The notes beneath the pieces are model-generated. The model did not search any database. It was not told where the DNA came from and saw only the letters and a list, made by a program, of their open reading frames with translations. Below are positions 16,249-23,634 of a DNA stretch of 64,000 nucleotides, one piece after another. The stretch covers positions 124,001 to 188,000 of the forward strand of contig NZ_JNJB01000008.1 in the NCBI RefSeq assembly GCF_000701505.1, written 5' to 3'. Made by a program: the position numbers and the translations under genes. The DNA is from Dyadobacter crusticola DSM 16708. GTDB lineage: Bacteria > Bacteroidota > Bacteroidia > Cytophagales > Spirosomataceae. Every line of letters begins with the position of its first letter. The stretch's first letter is position 1.

Positions 16249-17382
16249 ATGAAAAGACATATTTTAATCATAGCCGCCCTGGCTACCATACTTGCCTCTT
16301 GCGGTGGTGAGAAGAATAACGACCTGGCAGGCAAGAAAGAAGAGCTTGCCAAGCTAAAAACCGAACAGGCTGAGAAAGAAAAGCAGATCAAAGCGCTTGA
16401 ATCCGAAATCGCCAAACTTGATCCGAAGAAAGCAGCAGAAGCAAAAGTGAAGCCGGTTTCTGTGGATACATTAAATCCTGAAACATTCCGCCACTACATA
16501 GAACTGCAAGGCACGGTAGACGCCAAGAACAACGTGATGGTGACTCCAAAATCCGGTGGAGCTGTGACTGCGATGTATGTAAAAGAAGGTGATTTTGTAA
16601 AAGCAGGAACCGTGATCGGCAAAATTGATAACAACTTGCTGCTTGAATCCGTGGAGGAGCTGAAAACACAGATGAGCCTGGCCAACACGCTTTATGAGAA
16701 GCAGAAAAACCTCTGGGACCAGCGAATTGGTACGGAGCTGCAATACCTGCAGGCGAAAAATAACAAGGAGGCTCTGGAAAGAAGAATGAGCACGCTGAAT
16801 GCGCAGTTGTCACAAACCAACATCGTATCGCCAATGGCGGGTGTGGTGGATATGGTGAATGTCAAAGTAGGCGAAATGGCTTCCCCGGGAATGGGCGTGG
16901 TCCGTATCGTTAACCTCAGCAACCTGAAAGTGACTGCCAAAGTATCTGATACCTATGCAGCCAGCGTAAAAAAGGGCGACGAAGTGATCGTGAAGTTTCC
17001 TGATCTTAATAAGGAATACAAGGCGAAAGTATCGTTCGTGAGCACTGCGGTAGACCCGCTTTCGAGAACATTCACGATCGAGGCGAACCTTCCTTCCGAC
17101 AAAGACATCAAGCCAAACATGATGGCCAACATACAGATCAACGATGCTTCAAGCAAAAATGCCTTGATTGTGGATCAGAACTACGTTCAGAGCACCGAAA
17201 AAGGCAACGTAGTGTATGTAGCGGTAACCGAAGGCAACAAGAAGATCGCCAAAGCACGTGAGGTAAAAACAGGTTTGAGCTACAATGGGAAGATAGAGAT
17301 CCTTTCAGGACTTTCTGCCGGCGACCAGCTGATTACCTTAGGCTACCAGGAAGTTTCCGACGGCCAGCCGATTAGTTACTAA
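16249..17382 (+). CDS. RND efflux periplasmic adaptor (membrane fusion) lipoprotein
   Basis: About 377 residues from the ATG at 16249. The start is chosen because it yields a lipoprotein signal (MKRHILIIAALATILASC, Cys18). An upstream TTG in frame at 16225 is less likely. A charged coiled coil (LAKLKTEQAEKEKQIKALESEI) precedes the barrel-sandwich lipoyl-like segment (GGAVTAMYVKEGDFVKAGTVIG). The alpha-hairpin and the beta-barrel (VKKGDEVIVKFPD) follow. It bridges the RND pump in the inner membrane and the TolC channel. It lies 42 bases after the TolC gene and 109 before the pump gene. Confidence 0.93.
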   Translation: MKRHILIIAALATILASCGGEKNNDLAGKKEELAKLKTEQAEKEKQIKALESEIAKLDPKKAAEAKVKPVSVDTLNPETFRHYIELQGTVDAKNNVMVTPKSGGAVTAMYVKEGDFVKAGTVIGKIDNNLLLESVEELKTQMSLANTLYEKQKNLWDQRIGTELQYLQAKNNKEALERRMSTLNAQLSQTNIVSPMAGVVDMVNVKVGEMASPGMGVVRIVNLSNLKVTAKVSDTYAASVKKGDEVIVKFPDLNKEYKAKVSFVSTAVDPLSRTFTIEANLPSDKDIKPNMMANIQINDASSKNALIVDQNYVQSTEKGNVVYVAVTEGNKKIAKAREVKTGLSYNGKIEILSGLSAGDQLITLGYQEVSDGQPISY

Positions 17383-17457
17383 ACGAGGAATGAAGACCAA
17401 TACAGTCATTTGTGGTCACTAGTTGTCATTTGTTGTTTGACTAGCTCATTTATTCAG

Positions 17458-17480
17458 TCATTCACTCATTCACTCATTCA
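17458..17480 (+). repeat. Short tandem repeat, 8-base unit TCATTCAC
   Basis: Nearly three copies of the octamer sit 12 bases before the pump ATG at 17492, in a 109-base gap. The preceding 50 bases also contain two copies of GTCATTTGT. The tract is part of the leader of the pump gene. Confidence 0.6.
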
Positions 17481-17491
17481 AAATTGGTTCT

Positions 17492-20400
17492 ATGAAATTT
17501 AACGAATATAAAACCCTGGGGTTCACCAACTGGTGCGTAGAGAACCGGACAACGATCTACATCTTTACGTTTATCATCACGTTGGCCGGGTTCATGGTTT
17601 ACAATAACCTGCCCAAAGAACAATTCCCTGATATCAAGATCCCGCAGATCTATATCAATACCATTTACTTTGGTACCGCTCCTGCCGATATCGAAAACAC
17701 GATCAACAAGCCTATCGAAAAGCAGCTTAAATCGCTGAGCGGGGTTAAAAAGATCAAGTCCAATGCATTGCAGGATGTTTCCGTTATCCTGGTAGAATTT
17801 ACGCCTGACGTAGCTGTGGAAGTCGCCCTCCAAAGGGTACGGGACGCGGTGGATAAGGCGAAGACCGACTTGCCCCAGAACCTGGATTCCGGGCCAACGG
17901 CGCAGGACGTGAACTTCTCGGAGTTCCCGATCATGAACGTGAACATTGCAGGTAATTACTCGCTGAAACAACTTAAACAATACGCAGAAGATTTACAGGA
18001 CGGAATTGAAGCATTGCCTGAAATTACACGTGTGGATATCCTCGGTGCATTGAACCGCGAAATCCAGATCAATGTAAACCTGGACCGCATGAAGTCAACC
18101 GGCCTTACCTTTTATGACATCCAGACAGCAGTACAGGGTGAAAACATCAACGTTTCAGGCGGTGAACTGAACGTAGACGGCGTGAGAAGAACATTGCGTG
18201 TAAAAGGTGAGTATACCAATGTGGCCGATATGGCGAACATCCGCATTCGTACTGCTACCGGTGCTACCGTCCGCCTGGGCGATGTTGCTGATGTAAAAGA
18301 CGACTTTGAAGAACAGCAGGATTTCGCCCGTTTGGCCAACAAGTCTGTAATTACGTTGAACGTAATCAAACGTTCAGGAGAAAACCTGGTAGACGCTGCG
18401 GACAAGATCGAAGCGACCATTGCAGATTATAAAGAAAACCGTTTCCCCCAGGGACTGGATATCAATATCACAGCCGACCAGTCGATTCAGACAAGAGCCG
18501 ACCTGCACGATTTGATCAACACCGTTGTACTCGGGTTTATATTCGTGGTAATGGTTTTGATGTTCTTTATGGGTGTGCGTGACGCGATTTTTGTCGGCTT
18601 GTCGGTACCACTTTCCGCATTGGTTGCATTTGTGATGATGCCGATCATCGGCCCGATGGTAGGTACGGAGTTTACATTGAATACTATCGTACTGTTTGCG
18701 TTTCTGCTGGGTATAGGTCTGGTAGTGGATGATGCGATTGTGGTAATCGAGAATACACACCGCCTTTTTAACCAACATAAAGACTGGACCATTCAGCAGG
18801 CTGTGAAGGCAGCTGCGGGTGAGGTATTCATCCCGGTTCTTTCAGGTACGCTGACGACGATTGCGCCTTTCTTTCCGCTCCTTTTCTGGACAGGTATAGT
18901 CGGGGAATTCATGAAGTTTATGCCGCTGACGCTGATAATCACACTCGGAGCTTCGCTGTTTGTTGCTTACGTAATGAACCCGGTATTCGCGGTATCATTC
19001 ATGGGGCGCCACGATGATGAGAAAGAGGCACACGATACCAGCTTCAAAGCGATCCGCAGACCTGTGATCATCCTGGTAGTAGCTGCATTGATAGGCTATG
19101 TATTCGATCGCGGTATCGGTAACTTCCTGGTATTTATCCTGGTACTGTGGATGTTCAACCATTATATTCTGACACCAAGAATCCTTGTTCCATTCCAGGA
19201 CCGTCTGCTTCCTGCATTGAAAAACAACTACCGTAAGTTCATTGACTGGCTGCTGCGCGGCTGGCGGCCGGTTGTTGCGATTGTAAGCATGCTGGTATTG
19301 CTGGTAATTACATTCATTATCACTGGAATTGCCCAGCCTAAGGTGCTCTTCTTTCCAAGCGGCGATCCGGACTATGTTTACGTTTACACCAAAATGCCGA
19401 TCGGAACGGATGCGCGGGTAACCGACTCTGTCACCAGGATCATTGAGAAACGTGTTTTCGATGTGTTGGAGAAAGAGAAAGCAATGGATATGGTTAACTC
19501 TGTAATCGCCAACGTAGGTAAAAACGCAGGTGACCCGTTCAACCCTGACCGCGCAGCAACTCCGCACAAGTCCAAAGTAACTGTTGCATTTGTTTACGGA
19601 ACCGAACGGGGTGGAAGATCGTCAGAAGCTATTCTGAGAAAGATACGTACGGCAGTTGCCGGCATTCCCGGGGCTGAAATTTCAGTAGAACGTGAGGCAG
19701 TAGGCCCTCCAACCGGAAAGCCGATCTCCATTGAAATTTCCGGAGATGAATTTGACGTACTTCAAAAACTGGAAAAAAGCGTACTCCAGCGCGTACAAGA
19801 CTCAGGCATAGAAGGTATCGACCAGCTTCGTTCTGACCTGGTTACCAACAAACCTGAAATTGTAATCGATATCGATCGTGAAAAAGCGCAGCGCGAGGGG
19901 ATCAGCTCACAGCAGATTGCGCTGGCAGTTCGTACCGCATTGTTCGGTTTGGAAGTATCAAAATTCCGCGACGACAAGGACGAATACCCGATCATGGTAC
20001 GATTGAATAAAGATGATCGTGAGCAGATCGAGAAGTTGTTGAGCTTAAATGTAGTGTACCGCGATATGAACATGGGAGGTGCACTGCGCCAGGTCCCAAT
20101 CACATCGGTGGCCAATATCCATTACTCGACTACATTCAGCCAGATCAACCGCCAGGATCAGCGACGTATAGTAACCCTGGGTTCCGATGTTCTGCCTGGA
20201 TATAATGCGAATGAGATCGTTTCACAAATCCAGACGCTTATCGAAGATATGGAGGTACCAAACGGCTACACAATCAAAATGGGCGGAGAGCAGGAAGAGC
20301 AGGCCGAATCAATGGCTTTCCTTGGAACCGCATTTGGCGCGGCAATTCTGCTGATTTACCTGATCCTTGCGACGCAATTTAACTCTGTCATCAAACCATT

Positions 20401-20923
20401 CATTATCTTCTTTACGATCGTATTGTCACTAATCGGGGTATTGCTGGGTTTTGTGATTTTCAACAAAGACTTCTCGGTGATCATGTCCGGTGTAGGTATC
20501 ATTGCATTGGCGGGTATTGTTGTAAAAAATGGTATCCTTCTGATCGAGTTTATCGAAGAGCTGCGTGGCAGGGGCTACCCGATGCGCGAAGCGATCATTG
20601 AAGGCGGCGCAATACGTTTGACGCCCGTACTGCTTACTGCTTCCGCTGCTGTACTGGGGCTTGTACCGTTGGCATTGGGCATCACAGTTGACTTCGTCGG
20701 CCTCTTCCGGAACCTCGAACCTGACCTGATCATCGGGGGACCTAGCTCTATTTTCTGGAACATTCTGGCCTGGACAATCATTTTCGGTCTTACCTTCTCG
20801 ACTGTACTTACACTGATACTGGTACCGTGTATGTATTATGTAAATGAAAGGGTTCGTGAAAAATGGTTCAGAAAAGGCAATAAGGAGGTAGTGAACCCGA
20901 ACTGGCAGAACGAAACGATTTAA
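17492..20923 (+). CDS. RND family efflux transporter, inner-membrane pump (AcrB/HAE1-like)
   Basis: 1143 residues, longer than AcrB (about 1050). The usual order is present: a first helix (IYIFTFIITLAGFMVYNNLP), a porter domain, helices 2-6 with the proton-relay region LLGIGLVVDDAIVVIENTHR, a second porter domain and the final helices (GGAIRLTPVLLTASAAVLGLVPLA). Extra length lies after helix 6 at about residues 515-565, where IILVVAALIGYVF and FLVFILVLWMF form two added hydrophobic segments. It exports substrates by proton antiport together with the upstream adaptor and TolC. The substrate is unknown: drugs, bile-type detergents or metabolites. The metal (CusA) type is unlikely, since no methionine cluster was seen. 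Confidence 0.93.
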   Translation: MKFNEYKTLGFTNWCVENRTTIYIFTFIITLAGFMVYNNLPKEQFPDIKIPQIYINTIYFGTAPADIENTINKPIEKQLKSLSGVKKIKSNALQDVSVILVEFTPDVAVEVALQRVRDAVDKAKTDLPQNLDSGPTAQDVNFSEFPIMNVNIAGNYSLKQLKQYAEDLQDGIEALPEITRVDILGALNREIQINVNLDRMKSTGLTFYDIQTAVQGENINVSGGELNVDGVRRTLRVKGEYTNVADMANIRIRTATGATVRLGDVADVKDDFEEQQDFARLANKSVITLNVIKRSGENLVDAADKIEATIADYKENRFPQGLDINITADQSIQTRADLHDLINTVVLGFIFVVMVLMFFMGVRDAIFVGLSVPLSALVAFVMMPIIGPMVGTEFTLNTIVLFAFLLGIGLVVDDAIVVIENTHRLFNQHKDWTIQQAVKAAAGEVFIPVLSGTLTTIAPFFPLLFWTGIVGEFMKFMPLTLIITLGASLFVAYVMNPVFAVSFMGRHDDEKEAHDTSFKAIRRPVIILVVAALIGYVFDRGIGNFLVFILVLWMFNHYILTPRILVPFQDRLLPALKNNYRKFIDWLLRGWRPVVAIVSMLVLLVITFIITGIAQPKVLFFPSGDPDYVYVYTKMPIGTDARVTDSVTRIIEKRVFDVLEKEKAMDMVNSVIANVGKNAGDPFNPDRAATPHKSKVTVAFVYGTERGGRSSEAILRKIRTAVAGIPGAEISVEREAVGPPTGKPISIEISGDEFDVLQKLEKSVLQRVQDSGIEGIDQLRSDLVTNKPEIVIDIDREKAQREGISSQQIALAVRTALFGLEVSKFRDDKDEYPIMVRLNKDDREQIEKLLSLNVVYRDMNMGGALRQVPITSVANIHYSTTFSQINRQDQRRIVTLGSDVLPGYNANEIVSQIQTLIEDMEVPNGYTIKMGGEQEEQAESMAFLGTAFGAAILLIYLILATQFNSVIKPFIIFFTIVLSLIGVLLGFVIFNKDFSVIMSGVGIIALAGIVVKNGILLIEFIEELRGRGYPMREAIIEGGAIRLTPVLLTASAAVLGLVPLALGITVDFVGLFRNLEPDLIIGGPSSIFWNILAWTIIFGLTFSTVLTLILVPCMYYVNERVREKWFRKGNKEVVNPNWQNETI

Positions 20924-20997
20924 AATTGCAAATGGATTATTGTCTGTTTTCTGACACTTTTTTAAACTCAGGAATAGACAATAATCCAAAACCTTTA

Positions 20998-21005
20998 TAC
21001 ATTTG
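20998..21005 (+). promoter_or_regulatory. -7 box of the tRNA-Pro gene
   Basis: TACATTTG matches TAxxTTTG and lies 65 bases before the mature tRNA. It is followed by CAACC, as at the riboswitch promoter. No clear -33 TTG is seen. Confidence 0.45.
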
Positions 21006-21070
21006 CAACCCCAAACAACAGGGTAACCGGCATAGAAAAGGGCATTAATTTCGCCCGGATCTACAAATTT

Positions 21071-21144
21071 CGGGATGTAGCGCAGCCCGGTAGCGCACTA
21101 GCATGGGGTGCTAGGGGTCGCAAGTTCGAATCTTGTCATCCCGA
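21071..21144 (+). tRNA. tRNA-Pro (anticodon GGG)
   Basis: The acceptor stem CGGGATG pairs with CATCCCG (21137-21143) and the discriminator is A. The anticodon stem CTAGC/GCTAG encloses ATGGGGT, giving anticodon GGG at 21105-21107. The T-arm reads GCAAGTTCGAATCTTGT. The 3' CCA is not encoded. An accessory gene block starts directly after it. Confidence 0.95.
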
Positions 21145-21154
21145 CATTGATTAT

Positions 21155-21191
21155 CAGGCTTTCAAGTGTAGCAACTTGAAAGCCTGTTTTT
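21155..21191 (+). terminator. Terminator of the tRNA-Pro transcript
   Basis: CAGGCTTTCAAGT (21155-21167) pairs perfectly with ACTTGAAAGCCTG (21174-21186), followed by TTTTTA. Confidence 0.9.
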
Positions 21192-21252
21192 ATTTAGGCG
21201 ATCCGACATTCTTATCCCATCACCCGAGTATTAGCTGTTGCAACTAGCGCTG

Positions 21253-21477
21253 CTATTTTGGATTTTCCTGGATGATAAAGATGTCCTCGACAGATTTACC
21301 AAAAACCCGGGCTAGTTTGATGGCCAGTACTGCCGAAGGAATGAATTTACCAGTTTCAATGGCATTGATCGCCTGACGAGAAACTTCGACGAGCTCTGCC
21401 AGCTCAGCCTGTGTCATGCGCCTGATTGCACGCTCTACACGAAGCGTATTTTCCAGTTTAATATTCTGCGCGCTCAA
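21253..21477 (-). CDS. XRE-family helix-turn-helix regulator, small
   Basis: 74 residues, essentially one Cro/C1-type DNA-binding domain. The helix-turn-helix spans about residues 20-41 (RMTQAELAELVEVSRQAINAIETG), and the tail KLARVFGKSVEDIF is typical of short YozG-like regulators. Its ATG overlaps the stop of the membrane-protein gene by 4 bases, so the pair forms one operon. Such HTH/membrane-protein pairs are common in Bacteroidota and Firmicutes. The GTAAT/ATTAC half-sites upstream of the pair (21971-22007) are the likely autoregulatory operator. Whether it also affects the peptide genes on the other side of the gap is open. Confidence 0.85.
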   Translation of the reverse strand: MSAQNIKLENTLRVERAIRRMTQAELAELVEVSRQAINAIETGKFIPSAVLAIKLARVFGKSVEDIFIIQENPK

Positions 21478-21941
21478 TCCTGCTCAGGCTTAAAGTAAAT
21501 CTTGAAATAATAATGCAACAGGTAAGCTGCTACAAAGCTGCTACCCGCCATACCCAGGATGCTTTGAAATGCATTAGCCATTTGGTACCCAGGAGAAATA
21601 TAGAAATAAGTAAAGGCCAATAAACCAACGACAAACTGTGCGGCCACCGCAAATTGAATGGATTCAAGTCTGATCTTATAGTAATACTCATCAGGCTCCT
21701 TTGCCAGAAACACAGCGGCAATTCCAGCTACTATGAAGCACAAGGAAACAATTTCTGAAACTGCATTCACTTCCCAAAAATGAGGTGGATAAGGGTAAGA
21801 TCCATCTGGTAACACACGACCAGGTGAAATGACCCGAAACAAATTGATCAAACCATTGCTGGTAGCAATCCAGAAGCCCGACAGTCCTGCCGCCACCAGT
21901 GACAAACCTAGTGCCCGAAATTGAGCTGGTAATAGTAGCAT
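21474..21941 (-). CDS. Integral membrane protein, partner of the XRE regulator
   Basis: 155 residues with four hydrophobic segments: near 8-28 (GLSLVAAGLSGFWIATS), near 58-80 (SEIVSLCFIVAGIAAVFLA), near 95-115 (FAVAAQFVVGLLAFTYFYI) and near 125-145 (ILGMAGSSFVAAYLLHYYF). No enzymatic motif is visible. Position and overlap with the short XRE gene resemble pairs in which the membrane protein is the partner or sensor of the regulator. I do not recognise a named family. Confidence 0.7.
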   Translation of the reverse strand: MLLLPAQFRALGLSLVAAGLSGFWIATSNGLINLFRVISPGRVLPDGSYPYPPHFWEVNAVSEIVSLCFIVAGIAAVFLAKEPDEYYYKIRLESIQFAVAAQFVVGLLAFTYFYISPGYQMANAFQSILGMAGSSFVAAYLLHYYFKIYFKPEQD

Positions 21942-21970
21942 AATTTCAATTGTTTAAGTGAGTCAGAAAT

Positions 21971-22007
21971 GTAATCTAAATATTACATAATGTAAAGTAT
22001 ACATTAC
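21971..22007. promoter_or_regulatory. Operator-like cluster of GTAAT/ATTAC half-sites
   Basis: GTAAT (21971), ATTAC (21982), TGTAA (21991) and ATTAC (22003) form two successive inverted repeats. The middle contains the palindrome TTACAT-A-ATGTAA (21983-21995). It lies 30-66 bases upstream of the membrane/XRE operon start, the right place for autoregulation by the XRE protein. Confidence 0.5.
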
Positions 22008-22414
22008 AAATAAATTTCAACAAAACCCGCTGCGCGACAACGATAAAGTCACAAATAGCCAATGCGAGTCACCCGGCTTGTGGAGAAACTCTTGGCCTGC
22101 TTGTAAAAAAAGAAGCAGGAAAGCAGAAAAATTTTCACCGTCCAAATCAGACTTGTTTTTGGCTGCAAATCCTGTAAGCATATCCCTTAGATATCGTGCT
22201 TAGAGAGCGAAACAAGGCAGATTTCTGGATGCCGATCTATACATTATATCCTCAATCACAACACATTACGCAACCTGTATACGTTCGGATACATTTTCAA
22301 AAAGAATTGGATTAAAATTTTGATAAACAAATTCCTCGAAATAACTTTAATCCAGTGTAGTAGTCTTTTTAAATGAATTAGTTTAATTTTTCTTACAACC
22401 AAACAAATTTTACA
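22008..22414. other. Leader region of the peptide cassette
   Basis: 407 bases without a supported gene, becoming very AT-rich toward the first peptide gene. It should hold the promoter of the cassette, but no exact TAxxTTTG box is seen; the nearest is AAATTTTG at about 22317. No third precursor peptide with a GG leader is present. Confidence 0.5.
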
Positions 22415-22603
22415 ATGGAAAAAATGTCGATTCAAATCTTGTCACCAGAAGAGATGGCAAAGATTGAAGGTGGAAGTTGCACCGGGTTAGCGTTTGCATG
22501 TGGGGCTGGAATCGCCTTGTCTACATTAACAGGGGGATTAGGAGCAATTCTTTACGGGCCGTCGACTATCGGCCTTTGTGCAGGTGCTTACAATGCGTGC
22601 TGA
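22415..22603 (+). CDS. Double-glycine-leader precursor peptide 1 (putative bacteriocin)
   Basis: 62 residues. Residues 1-20 form a double-glycine leader with the consensus LSPEEMAKIEGG, cut after Gly20 by C39 peptidases. The 42-residue core has cysteines at core positions 2, 9, 35 and 42, giving the same spacing C-x6-C at both ends. It is rich in Gly/Ala, with one hydrophobic centre (GIALSTLTGGLGAIL) and a GxxxG at core 33-37. This suggests a small membrane-active peptide closed by two disulfides, one at each end or cross-paired. It is 26 bases before a sister gene with an almost identical leader. A C39 exporter and a thioredoxin-like gene occur in the same cassette. Activity as a bacteriocin or signal is inferred. 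Confidence 0.85.
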   Translation: MEKMSIQILSPEEMAKIEGGSCTGLAFACGAGIALSTLTGGLGAILYGPSTIGLCAGAYNAC

Positions 22604-22629
22604 TTTAAACACTTCAACAAACAAATTAA

Positions 22630-22818
22630 ATGGAAAAATTATCTTTCAAGACTTTGTCGCCAGAGGAGATGGCAAAGATCGAAGGCGGTAGTGGCTACTG
22701 CGTAACAGGTGGTGTAAATGGAGCAATTACCGGCTTCTGCACCGTTGGTTCGTTCCTTAACCCGTGGGTTGCCGGGGGATGCACTGCGTATGGAGCCTGG
22801 CAGTACTTCGCCTGCTAA
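22630..22818 (+). CDS. Double-glycine-leader precursor peptide 2 (putative bacteriocin partner)
   Basis: 62 residues with the leader MEKLSFKTLSPEEMAKIEGG, matching peptide 1 at 15 of 20 positions and exactly over the last 12. The core is again 42 residues but unrelated in detail. Cysteines are at core positions 4, 17, 31 and 42. It has a GxxxGxxxG run (core 7, 11, 15) and an aromatic C-terminal half (NPWVAGG, YGAWQYFAC). Equal core lengths, a shared leader and GxxxG motifs are what two-component class IIb bacteriocins look like. The leader DNA of the two genes is also near-identical, so they arose by duplication with fast change of the core. Serine, threonine and cysteine residues are available for glycosylation. 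Confidence 0.85.
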   Translation: MEKLSFKTLSPEEMAKIEGGSGYCVTGGVNGAITGFCTVGSFLNPWVAGGCTAYGAWQYFAC

Positions 22819-22834
22819 ATCGATTTTTCTTATC

Positions 22835-22864
22835 GGAGACATGACTTTTAACGGTCGTGTCTCC
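22835..22864 (+). terminator. Strong hairpin between the peptide genes and the ABC genes
   Basis: GGAGACATGAC (22835-22845) pairs with GTCGTGTCTCC (22854-22864): 11 pairs including one G-T. Only ATAAAAC follows, not a T-run, so it may reduce read-through or protect the peptide mRNA rather than stop transcription fully. This would favour peptide over transporter expression. Confidence 0.55.
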
Positions 22865-22881
22865 CATAAAACAGCTTGCAC

Positions 22882-23634
22882 ATGATAGAAATACTAGATG
22901 TTTCGAAGGCATATAAACACAAAGTTTTAGACTCTATCAATATCAATGTATCTCCCAATAACATCTGCTGCCTCCTAGGTAAGAATGGGGCAGGAAAAAG
23001 TACATTGCTAAACATCATAACACAAAATGTCATCCAGGACAGCGGTGTTATCAAAATCAATTCTCAGACATATAGTACCAATGAAACGGAGATTAGCAAG
23101 ATAATCGGAGCCGTTACTAATTACAGTGATCTGATAACAGAACTTACCGGTTACCAATATCTTGTATTTCGCGGCTTAACATTTGGTTTAACCAAATCAG
23201 TGTTAGCAGAGCGGATCGGAAGCTTGTCCGAATACCTGTTCGATAATCACGAGGATATTCATAAGATTATCGCCTCCTATTCAACAGGCATGCAGATGAA
23301 ACTGAAAATAATTTCATCGATGCTGCATAATCCCCAAATCCTGATTTTAGATGAGCCGTTTTCTAACCTCGATCCGGTTGCAGCGGATAAATTGATGACG
23401 TTATTAAAAAACTTCGCTAGAAAACAGAATAACCTTATTCTGATATCATCACATGATTTGGCCTATGTTGACAAAATAGCATCTCAAATCTGCGTCCTCC
23501 ATGAAAGCCGCATTGTATTCAATGGAACAAGAGAAGAATTCACAAGTAATGATTCAAAGGACATAAGTGCAACATTACTCGGACTGATAAATCCGGAACG
23601 AAAATCTCTCGAACAACTCGACTGGCTGGTATGA
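22882..23634 (+). CDS. ABC transporter ATP-binding protein of the peptide cassette
   Basis: About 250 residues from the ATG at 22882 (an in-frame TTG lies two codons upstream). Walker A is GKNGAGKST at residues 33-41. The signature is the shortened YSTGM at 133-137, followed by Walker B ILILDEPFSNLD near 153-164 and the switch histidine in SSHD. It is a stand-alone ATPase of the ABC-2/CcmA type. Its stop overlaps the next gene by 4 bases, and that gene is all membrane. In bacteriocin clusters such transporters often give self-immunity by pumping the peptide away (LanFEG-like), while the C39 exporter does the secretion. That role is inferred. Confidence 0.9.
   Translation: MIEILDVSKAYKHKVLDSININVSPNNICCLLGKNGAGKSTLLNIITQNVIQDSGVIKINSQTYSTNETEISKIIGAVTNYSDLITELTGYQYLVFRGLTFGLTKSVLAERIGSLSEYLFDNHEDIHKIIASYSTGMQMKLKIISSMLHNPQILILDEPFSNLDPVAADKLMTLLKNFARKQNNLILISSHDLAYVDKIASQICVLHESRIVFNGTREEFTSNDSKDISATLLGLINPERKSLEQLDWLV

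Noticed and set aside
22310..22330. Promoter of the peptide cassette at AAATTTTG
   Set aside because: It misses the TA of the -7 consensus and no matching -33 TTG is at the right distance.
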